Assembly (NCBI GenBank): GCA_035041965.1
Contig: JAPYMA010000318.1
Location: 124,001 to 188,000, forward strand
Direction of reading: 5' to 3'
DNA: 64,000 bases
Source: Anisakis pegreffii
Taxonomy: Eukaryota > Nematoda > Chromadorea > Rhabditida > Anisakidae
Position numbers and translations under genes: made by a program
Shown here: piece by piece, positions 44,482-62,201 of the stretch
Layout of the letters: each line of letters starts with the position of its first letter
Numbering within the stretch: the first letter of the stretch is position 1
Notes under the pieces: model-generated
Seen by the model: only the letters and a program-made list of their open reading frames with translations
The model's database searches: none
What the model was told of the DNA's origin: nothing

Positions 44482-47400
44482 TCATTTTCCGTCGTCAGTT
44501 TGTACTGACGTATAACCGTCTTGTTGTTGTACAGTCCAAGCCTTACTACTGCGTTTACGACCATCTAAAAGATGACCTGAAAATGTGTAAAAATCAGTTG
44601 TTGACAGCTCAACGAATATAGTTCGAAGGTGTCACCCGTATAGGTGGATGATCCTGTGCACTGCCTCATTTGAGAGTACTTCACCATTGCTGTGAGTAAG
44701 AGTAAATGGATTTGTTCCGTTGAATGAATATTGAAACGAAATGTACCGTGCTCATCGTAGATCTGTTGTGATAAACGATGTTCAGCATCCAACAACGCCA
44801 GTCGTTCTTGACTGAAATGGTGTACAACACCAGCGCCGAACGCATCACCGATAACGTTGATTGATGTACGGATTCGATCTCTGAATATGCATCTACTGAC
44901 CACGATTCCATCGCTTTTCGATCACAAAACTCAGTTATTAAGGAAGTTTTTCAAGGAGAGAAGTTTGCCAGAAAATTATCATCGTAAAAGGCCATGTAGC
45001 CTCATTAAAGAAAGAATGAATGAACACCCATAAAAGCATAAGTCAAGACTCACAGCAGCCAATCAACTGCGACAATCAACGACACGTCTTTAACCGGTAA
45101 GCCAACGGCTGTCAAAACAAGCAGCATTGTAACGAGTCCTGCTGATGGCACAGATGCTGCACCAATTGATGCTAGTGTAGCAGTGAGGCTTGAAAAAAAT
45201 TGATCTGATTGTTTCTGTTATCACGGGAATACGTTGCACCACAGGATGTAAGGTTAGTGCCAGGTTCTCAGTTCTTTTAAGGCTTACAAGTGGCTTTCAT
45301 AGACCACTTTTTTTATGCTCTGTTATCAACGAATAGCACTGTCTCCCTGATCTGATGCGATCTCACTCGTAATTGTTGCTAACTCATAATGATGACAGTT
45401 TTACAGGAAGCATGTTTTCAATCCAATCCGACCGAACGAAAACCGATGTTCGCTCTAATTTGCTGTTACCTGCCAGTGTTATCGACCGCTAGAAAAGGAT
45501 GAATCAAGCAAACTTGAGAGAATGCGTAGTGTATCTCTATAAGCAACCATCGCCTTTGAAAGTGATGGTTGCAAAGAGGAAAGAATTGCTCAAATGCTCA
45601 CCTGACTGTAACCACCTGACCAAATGATAGATGAACACCATTCATTTGTGCAATGAAAAGGGCTGCAACCGCTTCGTATAGTGCTGTACCATCCTGAATA
45701 AAATATCTTCAATAAAACCACTAAATCATCTCTTTTCCTACTTACTAAACTTTCACAACAAAGCCATTGACTACTGTCAACAATATTGCGTGTAAAGAAC
45801 TTTCTGGGCTGCAAAAAAAGAAACCAATCAACTAACCATATTGATGGTTGCGCCAACCGGCAAAACGAATCGTGTCACTCTTCTGTCCACGCCAAGATTC
45901 TCCTCCAAACATCGGAATGTCAGCGGTAACGTGGCCGAACTGAATGTAACACAACCAGTAGATAATCGACAAAATTTCAAAAAACTCTTTTCTGCATCAA
46001 AAGTCCGATAAAGGATGGAAGAATTGGTGGCTTTCTCTTGAACTATTTTCGAAAGCATTAGAGCCGAAACATTCATGAGCAATTTTTAAAAAGTTTCAAA
46101 TTTCGTGATTCACTCTCATAGAAGAAAATAAAAAAGAAATGGGTAGTAAAAATCATTATCAATGTGCTGTCATGGATATAATAATAGCACATTTCCATCT
46201 GAGTTAAATTAGCATGTGAACCATATTTTTGCAGATATCGCATTCAGCTTATCTCAGAAAGAATGGCAAGGCTGTAATATCTCATGATTTTCTGATGAAA
46301 AACAAATTGAGTCATCAGAAAAGTGACATTCACGAAAGAAAATACGATGTTCGTTTCTTGTTGTCAAAGGAAAGTTCCTCCCTCAACCGTCAATTATCTA
46401 TGTAGGCATGAATGGTTTAGAACATTGCATAATGAAAATGATACGTGATTGCGAATACCCCTACGCACAAAATTTACAATCCTACCGTGTGATTGAATTA
46501 CATATTTCGAGGGCTCAACAATCAGCATTTAATGCATTTCTGACGGAGTTTGAACTGAGCAGTCGAAACACATGTTGGTTCCTCAGAATGTATTCTTTCG
46601 GTTTGATGTCCAAACATTTGAAAATTGTACTCATGAACCACTTTCAGTCTCATTCAAATTACTAGCAAAGGATTCAGAGAGATGAGTACTTAGAAGGGAA
46701 AAGAAGTTCGGGATTACCTGGAGGCCGTACCCAGTGCTGTTATCCAGGCTTGCAACAGTCCACGCATAAATACGTACGGATTTTTCTTTGTACAAACGAA
46801 GAACAACAACGGAAGACTTATTAACGAGTGAATGGCTAAACCAAGCAGTACGGTTACCATGTACATCGCTAACATACGAGCCGTATCAGCCAGGTCGTGT
46901 ATTTCCAAGATTTTGCCCATTATCAGGCACATGATACCGAACGGTGAATACCTTAAAGATCCAAAAAAAATTTGATTGTAACGAAGCCTTCTAACAGTGG
47001 AATATATTGAAGTGTTAATATGAAGGGAAAATTCAAAGGTTTCTGAGAAGAAGCTGTGAATACTTCAAAACATTTTCTTCATTTAGTTTTCCTTTTATTC
47101 ATATCATGCTAGATTTTCTGTACAGTTGACAGTAGCTGATGCTAATGCTAATAAAGTTAAAAATAAATCTCAAATCCCTGCAACACCCACCACATAACAG
47201 TCATGACTAATTTCATAATAACTTGATCCATTATCACAAAAAATTCCACCATCAAACGAGCTTCCTCGCCCAGTTGACTTACAACAATACCAAATGCGAT
47301 GCAAAAAACGATTATCCCTGAAAGAAGATGAATCAACAAGATAGCAACCTGAACATGGAGGAAAAACCCTCTGAAGAGGTCGAATAAAATGCCAGAGCAA

Positions 47401-48899
47401 AGTTCTTTGTCTTACCGAGAACATTCATTCCTGGAGTGTATTCTATGGATGGTCGCATGACAGTCATTGAGCCGTTCGCCAGTGCTAATAACATTTCAGT
47501 GGTATTCTTTCGGAGGATTTTTGGTTTAACTGGTACGTAAGTGGTTTGGACTTGTTGAAAGGTTGCTTGAACGATATTCTCAGGGAACATATTCCTGAAG
47601 ATAGATACACAGTAATAAATTAAAAAACCATTTAAGCGGTAGTAAATCGACCATTATGTTCCAGACAGTGTACTTATGAAATTACATTCATGTAGCAGTG
47701 AAAGGAGATCACAATCAAATATAAGCAATGGAAGCAACCAGCTCACCGTATCAAATCGAGAAACGTATCAATCGTGCTCACTGTTTTACCTTCCATTCCC
47801 TCACCAAGATCTTGTTTAATTGTTGGATCACCGGGATGTATCGTGAGCACAAGAAAAATGCCCGTCTGAAAAAATGGTCATTCTTCTGTCATCTTCATTC
47901 ATCAGTCGACGAAACAGTTTTGCAATGTCAAATTAAACGTTGCACTAAATTTAGGTTTCACCTATATTTTCAATGAGGTTTTCACGGTGCTTCTAGTTTG
48001 AAAGGAGCTGACCATTTAAAGCCACTCTGGTGAAGGCTTTTAGAGATACATTCTTATTATCCGGATTATACAGTCAGCTTCTATGAAATTCAGCGATCCA
48101 CATTTTTAGATGTATCTTCTTCACTTTTCGACATTCTCATGATATTTACTAAACGCACTGCAACAGAATTGCTTTGATAAGTGGCATGCACGTGGTTGTA
48201 CACTTGCAGGACATGTTACAATCATTTGATGATTAATGATCAATATTCTTTACGTTAACAAAATATCTTTCAACTAACAATGACTGCGATTATGGTAGTA
48301 GCAACGTAGTAGAGGATGGCCAGTGAGCCCATTCTACCGGATTGTTTCGCATCCAGTTGTGCGAGTCCTATAAAACAGTTGATTATTGCATTAGATTTTC
48401 TCTGCTTCGAGTAACCTTAGGATGAGGTAAATCCAATCCCAGGATGCAGTAGCCACCTTGCGTGATAACTGCCTGCAGCCTTCAGAGCAATGAAATTTTG
48501 AATTCTGCTTTGAAAACGAAGAGAATAATGAATTGATGTTCAAACGGCTAAATCAAATGAAGGGCGAACTCATTGGGTGGCCCATCCTATTAAAGGCTTT
48601 ATACCGTAGCTTATAGGCAGAATATGTTTTTCCAAGAATTGTTGTAAGTGTGAAAGAAATCTATGAAGTTCAAAAGGCGCTGGTAACAGCGAATGGATAA
48701 TACCTGATATGAGAGAACTGATAATGAGAGGAAGAATCATTAGTTTGAGCATATGCATGAGAATTTCGCCGGGAAATGACACCAACGTGATTGTTTGAGG
48801 TGTCAGATTCAACGGTCTCAACAGGAAACCGAGCAATGCACCTAACAGCACGGATGCAATCGTACCAATTAACAGAAGATTCTTCCTCAACCATCCCAT
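44482..48899 (-). CDS. Excitatory amino acid (glutamate) transporter, GLT/EAAT
   Basis: Sodium-coupled glutamate/aspartate transporter of the SLC1 family, in the plasma membrane, clearing glutamate from extracellular space. Eleven exons, all phase-compatible: 48704-48899, 48279-48367, 47747-47865, 47416-47594, 47191-47317, 46718-46951, 45837-45939, 45602-45693, 45054-45188, 44747-44880 and 44482-44576 (TGA). They give 500 residues, the normal length. Exon 1 holds TM1-2 ([37 protein letters not shown]). Exon 4 is the extracellular loop with NTT and NGS glycosylation sites. The HP1 serine motif spans exons 6-7 ([18 protein letters not shown]), TM7 has [15 protein letters not shown] over the exon 7/8 junction, HP2 has [15 protein letters not shown], and TM8 has [19 protein letters not shown], with the substrate-binding Asp, Arg, Thr and Asn kept. 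The short polar tail ends [15 protein letters not shown] stands one base before the start codon, so the ATG may lie at a trans-splice site or a further 5' exon may exist. Which glt paralogue it is cannot be settled here. Confidence 0.95.
46408..46665 (+). CDS. Nested antisense ORF in a glt intron
   Basis: A plus-strand ATG opens 85 codons ([20 protein letters not shown] ... [14 protein letters not shown]) inside the intron between transporter exons 6 and 7. The composition is protein-like but no homologue, promoter or poly(A) signal is recognised. Probably fortuitous. Confidence 0.15.
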   Translation: MNGLEHCIMKMIRDCEYPYAQNLQSYRVIELHISRAQQSAFNAFLTEFELSSRNTCWFLRMYSFGLMSKHLKIVLMNHFQSHSNY

Positions 48900-48900
48900 C

Positions 48901-51900
48901 CTAAAATACTGCTGAGGATGAACGCATCAATTGAAAACAATAACAGAGAAGAAGCAATTTCGTTTGATTCTCGGCAAAGCAAAACAAACTCGTCTATTCC
49001 TAGAATTTTAAACTTTCAAACCACCAAACACTAAAAGAGGAAAATTGCTAAGTTTGTGCAAATTTGTTATTAACGAAATGATAATACCAGCTAGTTGAAC
49101 TCACAATTATTTGCATTAATCATTAATCTACGCACCTACACATCTACTTTTTAAAGGTTATTTTCCGGAAAAAAAATGGTCTAGTTGCATGATCCATTGC
49201 TTTAATCCATTATCACTGCTTTGATCAATCATATAAGTTCAAATAAGGTACTTAGAATGCATAATCGCATAAAACCACAACTGCAACAGATTTAAAAATT
49301 TCTTCCACTGTGCTCACATACATTTGCGGCTAATTTTCACTAGCATTATTCTCACACTAATTAATTTCATTCGACACAATAATCAATATAGTGAATGACT
49401 GCGCGCTGAGTGGATTTCCTCAGTAATGACTCTTAGCAACAACAGTGAATGATTCTCGATCGGCATATCATACCATTAAATTCACCGGCTGAATAATTGC
49501 ACACGAATTAGTGATAATGAAAATAAATGAACGATTGAACTGTAATGTGCATGAATCTGTGCGAAACTTTCACTAATTCATTGTTAATTGTTTTGTCAAA
49601 TACAAAAAACACTCGGAATTGACAGTAATAATTCAAAATATGAAAAACAAGATTGACGAATAGATGTGTAGATATTGATAGACAGATAAACGAATGACTG
49701 CACTGAGTTTGATGGTTTCTACGCCGATGACAATTCGAATTGACATTTGCAGGAACAAGAGTCAATTTTTTGTCTGTGTCTGATTATATGACTGTGCTGA
49801 TGATTTCGTGAATCAAACCTGTTTAATGCATAAGCATGCATCCATCTGTAGTTGGTTATGAATATGGCACATTACTGCGTAACGATAAATGCTTTTGAAT
49901 TAGGCATTATAACACATTTAATTTTGAAATGCATTAAAAGTTATGCATTGTGTCACAAATATGGGAGCAGCAAAAATTTGCTGCAGTTTCATTGCTGCTC
50001 ATGTATTGCCTGGAGACTTTTGATTACCTAGAAGCTCTTGTTAGCTTAGTTCGGCTCTGTAAGCATCAAATAGTTTCAGTCGGTAATCAGAACATTCAGA
50101 AATCAAAGTGCCTGGTTGATAATCACCAGTACTTGACTTCAATTTGCATTTACTCATTGAGCAAGCTCGGATAAGCACCAAATGTAATGTGTAGCGATAA
50201 ACTGCAATAGGAGAATATGATTGTTTCACAATTTGAAGAAGGATGTTTTTGAGCTATTGTATGTCTGTTTTCCTTATTAGCGTTCAATCATGTTTTTATA
50301 ACGAGAAATAATGAAGGAAAGGCAATTCTCGTGAAATATGGGAGGTGGATGGCGAATTTAGCATACGTTGTCTACCTGGATGACCAGCATAAAAGTGCCA
50401 AGCAATGCATGCCATTCGAGAATATAGATTTGAAGCAATGCAACCAAATTGCCTGACACTATAAAAATGAGTCACAAGACACATCATACGAGTGCAAAAT
50501 TTTCAATTGATTATGAACATCAGTTTTATTTGCAAATGAGCCTTCAGCAGCACATTCAAAAACTTCACTGTTCAGTGTAATGAAACATAAAAACAAAGAA
50601 AAATATCTGACAGGTCTTTTGAAAACATTATCAAATTTCACAGTTAACTGAATTTAAAGGAAAAAAGGCACAGTAGGATCCAATCACAGCATAAGCAATA
50701 TATTTCAATCTTCTTGTGGTTTTCATTGAAGCAAGCAAATTTTTCTGATTACTGTTCATGGAAAATTCAACTGATCTTAAATCAACAAAACGCGAAACAG
50801 ATTCTGACAGATGCATAATGCCTTTCTGCAAACCGAGAGAGAGAGACAGTAGCTGTCGGACGCATCAACTGTTCCAAATATTTTTGGTCGACTCCATTAA
50901 AGTAAAACAATGACTCCATCGAGTTAACCACTCACACTCTAGGGTCGGCGATAAATCGTGAGTATTTTTAAACTTGTAGCCGAAGCTTTACTTTTCTTAG
51001 GGTTGGCAAAAATCAGTCGTTGCTTTAAATGAACGGTTGGTTTTTAGCGCAGAGGCAAGCAAACGCTCATCATTAACTTCAACCAATGAAACTCCGCATA
51101 GAATTTGTGACATCAATGTTATGATGAATCTGAATCGATGCATTTCCATATAAACGCACAAATAAACAATTCAGCACTTCCTTATTTTGCCAATACCTAA
51201 GTAAATGCCTTTCACACACATATATCAATATTCAAAAGAAACTACACAACAGCATTAATTAACCAAATACATGCATAGGTACACCTATGAACGAGTATTT
51301 AACTGTACATGAGAAAGCAATAAATCATTCGTTTGTTGATGCTACGCTCGGTAATTAATGATAACGAGACTGATGTATTAGTCCGACTAAAGGGCGTTCT
51401 TGAATTGAGAACAAGTCGAAGTGGGTTTGTCACTGATGAAGCAAAGCACACGGTCAGTCGACAGCAAGACGATATTCATCAGTAGTATCAGCGTTATTTG
51501 ACATCTAGGAGAAGAACAACAAAAATTACTTGGAAACTGGTTTAGAGGTGTCGCACATCGTTATTTTGGTTAAGAATTAACAAATTCTGATATGAAACAA
51601 TTATGGTTAATGGTATGGATGTGAACGCGAAAATGAACGTACCATAAGCATACATGAATGATGCACTTTCAAACAAATGGTTAACATCTACCATAACCTT
51701 ATAGACTGTAGATTTTGTTGCACACGAACTCCAGTGCAAACTCACTCACCCATCACACCACTCGCATATTTTTATGTAAAATAAATGACTTATAAATATT
51801 AAAGTTTAAAAATTATACCACTTTTACAAATTTAAACTTCACAAAGAAAGACTGATACTTAAAATAGCTGTTACGAGTAATGCATCAATTTGGTAATCAC

Positions 51901-54350
51901 ACAGAGGTATACTATTATTATGACTTATTTCTCTACTTGCCCACTGGTTTTAACTTTCGCCTCAGAATGAGTGGTTGAATTGAATCAGTGTAAAAGAGAT
52001 CAATTTACCAAGTTTTACTCGCGTTAGTGCAGCCAGATCTTTGTTGATATGCTACCTACTACCACACTCGTCTGACATCTAAATGCTCAAGTCGTGACTG
52101 AAAGTGGATTTGAAGAAGGATGAATGGTTGTGCCTCAATGAAGTGGCATTCTCTTTGGGAAACATGCTAAATTATTTTTTGCGTACTGATGGAAAATCAT
52201 AGAATGATCGAGAAATCAACTAGCGATCATCTGATGTGGAAATATTCACAACTTTTATCGCAGCGTATTTCAGCGTGAATGATATGATGAGAAAAAAAAG
52301 TGAATGAATAATAGTGACTGCATGAGATGCGATGCGCTAGTGCAGCCAGTTTCCTTGTTCGTAATCAAACGATGCGTTCAAAGAAAGTTCTAATTGGTTG
52401 CCTTCTTCTAATTTGATGTTGTTAGTCAAACTTTGCATCACCGATCGTCTAAACACAAAATTACGCGCATCTGTTTTTTGCCCTTTTCTCACTATCAAGT
52501 CGCACACCTCAAAATTGCTCGCTCTCGATCATTTAGCGTAATCAATGAGTGAAAGATTTCGTTGAAAGGGCTTGAATCTGTGAAAGAACAATCCAGATGT
52601 ATGGTTACGTTCTATACACAAAAAGACGCTAGGAATTCCATCTCAAACTGAACGGGCATAAAAGAGAATCGCTTTTTATAATCATAATCCCATGAAATAC
52701 AAACAAAAAACCATTGGCAACATAATAAACGCTTGCTAAAAGCATTGTGTTAAGAATGAAAGAAGAAACAAGAGCAAATCTTTCCTGTGAGGAATTTCAT
52801 CGCTACATTCACTCTGTCAGTTATAAGTCATATTTATGAGAAGTTGATGAGTGATAAGAGTTGGGTATAATAAAGAGAGCGGTTGCTCAACTGAATGAAT
52901 GTTTAAAAAACAGTGTGCGAGTGTAAGAAACGAACAAACTGATAAAATTAAGTTGTGGATGGGATTATGGAATGATGATGCGTACCTGAGCTGAGGATTG
53001 AGTGTTCATGTGTTATATTCTTGTCGATTTACTACCTATCTTCTTCGAAACTAGTTAATTGAATGCAAACAAAAACAAATTACTTATGACACTTATATTA
53101 GCGCACAAGCACAGAAATATTTCAACAACGTTCTGAGTTACTTATTGCATAAACAACAGACATCTATTCCACTCCAGTTACTCGTTATTATCGTTTTCAG
53201 AATGCCTAATATAAACACTATGTATCTTTACCAAAATCATCCTTTACGCTTATCGTTCAACAACTGCCGCGCCGATACGATTCATTTATTTCCATTTAAT
53301 ATCATCCTAATTGCCGCAATTGGTTATGTGAAGTTGCTTTTTTGAGAGCTGTTCAAAATTTGTACGCAACATAAGAATGAATCAAAAATCAACACAGATC
53401 AGCAATAACCTGAACATTTCGCTTAGAACTCAAACAATTATCACACTCAAGCAAAAATGTTCTTTTGAATAGTTATTATCATGCTGTGAATCATTCGAAA
53501 CATCTCAAAGTAAACTGAAAACGTCACATGAAAAACATGCCGACATAGAATGGCCATCGTAGATCGATGATCTTTTGTGCTCTTTTGCTCGCTTAAGCTG
53601 TCTTTACAATCGCCACTAACTTTTTGGCAGCTAGCATGTTCTTGCTAATGAATTGCATCTGCCGCTTTGACTAGGTTTAACTGGAACTATAAAAGTAACT
53701 TAATTTGTTGATGAACTCTTACAAACATTCACTTAGTAATATATTCTAAGAATTACTTCTCGCAATCCTTCATATAAGTTCGTTCGAAATTATTTTCAAA
53801 TCCAGACATCAAACTGTTTTTTTTTTGCTCCAATCATTAACACCTTTATTACAGAGCTAATTATTCTCGTTAATATTCAGATATACTCTCTAAACCAACC
53901 GTTTTAAAATTTTTGCTTTTATATCGCAAATCGTCACGCTATATAGTTTCAGATGAATATTTTCAAAACTAAATCACTAACCGAGAATAATTAGCTGAAT
54001 GAGTATATAGATGATTGGTTATATTAAAGACGTATTAATCATCTTATCGAACAAATGTTCCGCCGTTATCGCGATTAATATGAAATCAGATACAGTGAAA
54101 ACAGGAAGATGATACAGTATCCGAATGAAAGAACAACAAAAACAACAACGGCAACAATCTTTTAATAGTAATAATATTATTGCAACGATAAAGGGATCAA
54201 CGTAACAATGTGACTGGTTTTTTGTTACATATCTTGATATTGCAAGCAGATCGATAAATAAACAAATAAATAAATGATGTTGGGTGGGTGGAAGTTGTTT
54301 GTTATTCGACATGGGAAGAGGAGCAAGTGTTGATGAAGCGGTAAACACAG
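48901..54350. other. Intergenic region upstream of glt
   Basis: No recognisable gene. Short open frames (49950-50174 plus; 50459-50641 and 50631-50831 minus; 51542-51745 minus; 53145-53345 plus) lack splice or homology support. About 48.9-49.5 kb would contain the transporter promoter, but no motif can be named. Confidence 0.4.
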
Positions 54351-54576
54351 CTCAGTGATCGGCACTGCGGTTAAAGACGCAAGAGAAGAAGATAACGATC
54401 ACAAACGAAAACAATTCAAACATTTCATCTCATTCATTTCTGAGCGATGTCATCATGATGGTCTGTGCGATTATTCAACGATTTGTGATTCCTTGACAGC
54501 TGACTGCTTCGTTGAATGTTACCACCAGCCTAAGTCTTCAGATGACATAGACACTTCGAAAAATAAAAAAAAATAA
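54351..54576 (+). CDS. Candidate terminal exon, Cys-rich tail
   Basis: After an acceptor AAACACAG at 54343-54350 a plus frame of 75 codons is highly polar, then Cys-rich: DAREEDNDHKRKQFKHF, then CHHDGLCDYSTICDSLTADC and FVECYH, ending in a lysine run and TAA. Five cysteines in 24 residues suggest a small disulfide-bonded unit. An AATAAA overlaps the end of the frame. No upstream exon was found and the family was not recognised. Confidence 0.35.
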
Positions 54577-59599
<5,023 letters not shown>

Positions 59600-60797
59600 T
59601 AGTGTTCGTTGGGGAACAGTTTTTCGGACGGCGGGAGGGTCCCCGCAGAAAAGTCGAGGAGCAAATTTTGCGAGGGAACCCCGTTGGGGAATGACCGCTC
59701 CCCGTGCTCCCCGACGGGGAGGACGGGGAGCATTTAAGCTCAATTTTTTAATAGAATTTCAATTTTTTGAAGATTTTTCTTTTTTTGAGCATTTTTTGAA
59801 AATTCCGTTTCAGCTTTTTGAAGAGAATTTTCCTTCCCGATGTGCATCTTTGGGAGTAAAATGAAGTCGTTTTTCAATGATAATGCGATCATGATTACAG
59901 CTTTAAATAATATGTTGTTACCATTCAAAAACCTCACAATGTTACTTGTTAGAACAGGTAACTCATATTTATTGAGAAAAATCAAGCGTGAATCAATATC
60001 AATAAGATAAAAACGACAACATTGGTTTTATTTTATTTACATCTCTGTCTTATCAGTTTTATCCTACCTTATAATCTCCAATATCGTATCACTTTTACAG
60101 TAACTCACGCCCCTAATAATCCAATACCTCATCACTATTTATCGAAGACATCGTCAGTATGGAACGAAGTGAGAATTTTTGAATTGTTTCATAAGCAGAC
60201 GGATGTAGTAATTGTAATGATTTCTTGGATAATGAATTCAAACTTTTGATATCGAAATAACTCAAAATCAGTTGGTCAATAACTTAGTTGATATGAGTGC
60301 AAAATCATGAATATTCAAATGAATGACAGGTTGGAAACTTAAGAAACCATTGTTCATAACAAGTTTTTCCATCTCTATGATTATATCCTTTAAAAATGTC
60401 ATTTGCCATTGCTTATTCTCCCATCACCAATATTTGATTCTTTTTTAAATGACAGTTGAACCAAAACTTCCATATCGGGCATGCAAAATTCAGCTACTTC
60501 AAGAATTTAAACAACATATCGCTCTAATCAAACAGAATTTGAGCCAAACACCTTATCCTCATATTTCAAAACAAACAACAAGACAATATTGGAAGTGGTG
60601 CAGCGGTATTTCGCTATTTTCAATTGAGTGTTCGCGCTACCCGTCCTCCCCGACGGGGGGAGGGACGGAAAGTTCTTCCTCCCAATCGGGGAGCGAAAGT
60701 GGACGGGGCGGGGGAGGGTCCCGAGAAAAAGTCGGGGAGCAAATTGTGCGGGGGGAGCCCTCCCTGCGTTCCCCGTCAGGTTCCCCGACGGACACTA
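59600..60797. mobile_element. Non-autonomous hAT-like element, GC-rich ends
   Basis: The ends are inverted repeats: TAGTGTTCGTTGGGGAAC on the left and, read inverted on the right, TAGTGTCCGTCGGGGAAC. A perfect 8-bp duplication GTATTGAC flanks it at 59592-59599 and 60798-60805. Subterminal blocks of about 130-160 bp are dense in GGGGAG and CCCCGTC, far more GC-rich than any other DNA here, while the roughly 0.85-kb core is AT-rich. Eight-base duplications and such ends indicate a hAT-superfamily insertion of 1,198 bp. No transposase motif is seen; a 124-codon plus frame from an ATG at 60449 (KLPYRACKIQLLQEFKQHIA) runs into the GC-rich end and may be a remnant or chance. Confidence 0.88.
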
Positions 60798-60805
60798 GTA
60801 TTGAC

Positions 60806-61634
60806 TGTAAAAGTAAGAGCTAAGAACAGAGAACAATGATGCTATTACCATCAAGAGGAATGGTCAATGTTGTCAAACAGCGCGGTTTACTGGTACTGTG
60901 AAAGCAGTGAGTGTAACAATTTAATTCAACATCTCGAGACCAGGAGCCGAAAATAATTAGGTAAGCTAACCAATTCAGTATTCGTTGCATTGTCGATATT
61001 AAGTGAACAAAGATGAGGAATGTTTCGAAGTGAAGAAATGATCGAAAAATATTACCAACTGATAAAAACGCATCGTTGTATTCCTCGTTCAAACATCTCA
61101 CATAATATGCCTTTGTATTTTGTCACAGATTACCGTGTTTAATAACACATTGTTTTGGTCTTATCAACGATAGTCTATTTGCATTGATGTGGCATTACTG
61201 TTGATTGTCATTAAACTGAATGCCGTTCAACTAGTGATAAAATTCCTGACAAACTGCCGGAGAAGGTATACAAACTAACGCATTAGTTCACATAGTTCTT
61301 GCCGTTGCAGTTATTAGTATTTTACCCTGCTCCTGAACTATTAGACAGAGACATTGCGACATTATTTACGGTGAGATATTGAACAAGAGAAGGAAAATGT
61401 TATTTTGCAAATATCGTTACCCGTTCAATGAATACGCTGAGTGAAAAAAAAAAACAAATTTCCTATGATACGTTCGTTTGAAATCTTTTTAAAACTACAA
61501 ATGGGCACGACATTGGATTCATTAATAGAATGTCGAGTCCATTATAGATATAGAAGAACTGAGTTCGTAAATGCTTGTCATGGATGGAGCAATTGAAGAT
61601 CATGAATGAGAATGGAGCAACATGAAAAAGACAG
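60806..61634. other. No gene seen
   Basis: Nothing supportable on either strand; the 93-codon minus frame at 60820-61101 lacks motifs. Confidence 0.4.
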
Positions 61635-61781
61635 GAACTATTGCTACTGGCGTTGCTCAAAAATGGAGTTGGTGGAACACATCGAGCTGCTAAATGCGAG
61701 CGCACAGAAGCCGATAAGTCGAATTCCAATGAAAAATTTAAGAAATCACGTGCTTGTGATTATTATTATAATAAGCAATAT
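61635..61781 (+). CDS. Orphan exon, basic hydrophilic
   Basis: Between AAAGACAG and a GTAAGT donor at 61782 a 49-codon plus frame begins ELLLLALLKNGVGGTHRAAK and continues with a Lys/Glu/Asn-rich segment ending DYYYNKQY; it runs phase 0 to phase 0. The donor is excellent, the acceptor ordinary. No adjoining exon or family was recognised. Confidence 0.33.
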
Positions 61782-62069
61782 GTAAGTGAAACAACCATTA
61801 TATACGAATATGCAATGAAATGTGCACACAAACATGTGTGGCGGATGAAGGGATGGATACACCAGGAAATGAGCATTTCTATACTCATGTGCAAGTTGTT
61901 TCCATAATAGCTCAACGAAGAAGTGGCGTCCGATTTCAGCAAACTTCTACCTCGATTTTGGTTTAAAAATCAACATCCTTTCAACAGCCATAACTTGTCC
62001 AACCTCAGCAGATCAGTGCTTGTTGTTGCAAAAACGAGATTTCAAATTTGAAATATTCTCATATCAACT

Positions 62070-62201
<132 letters not shown>

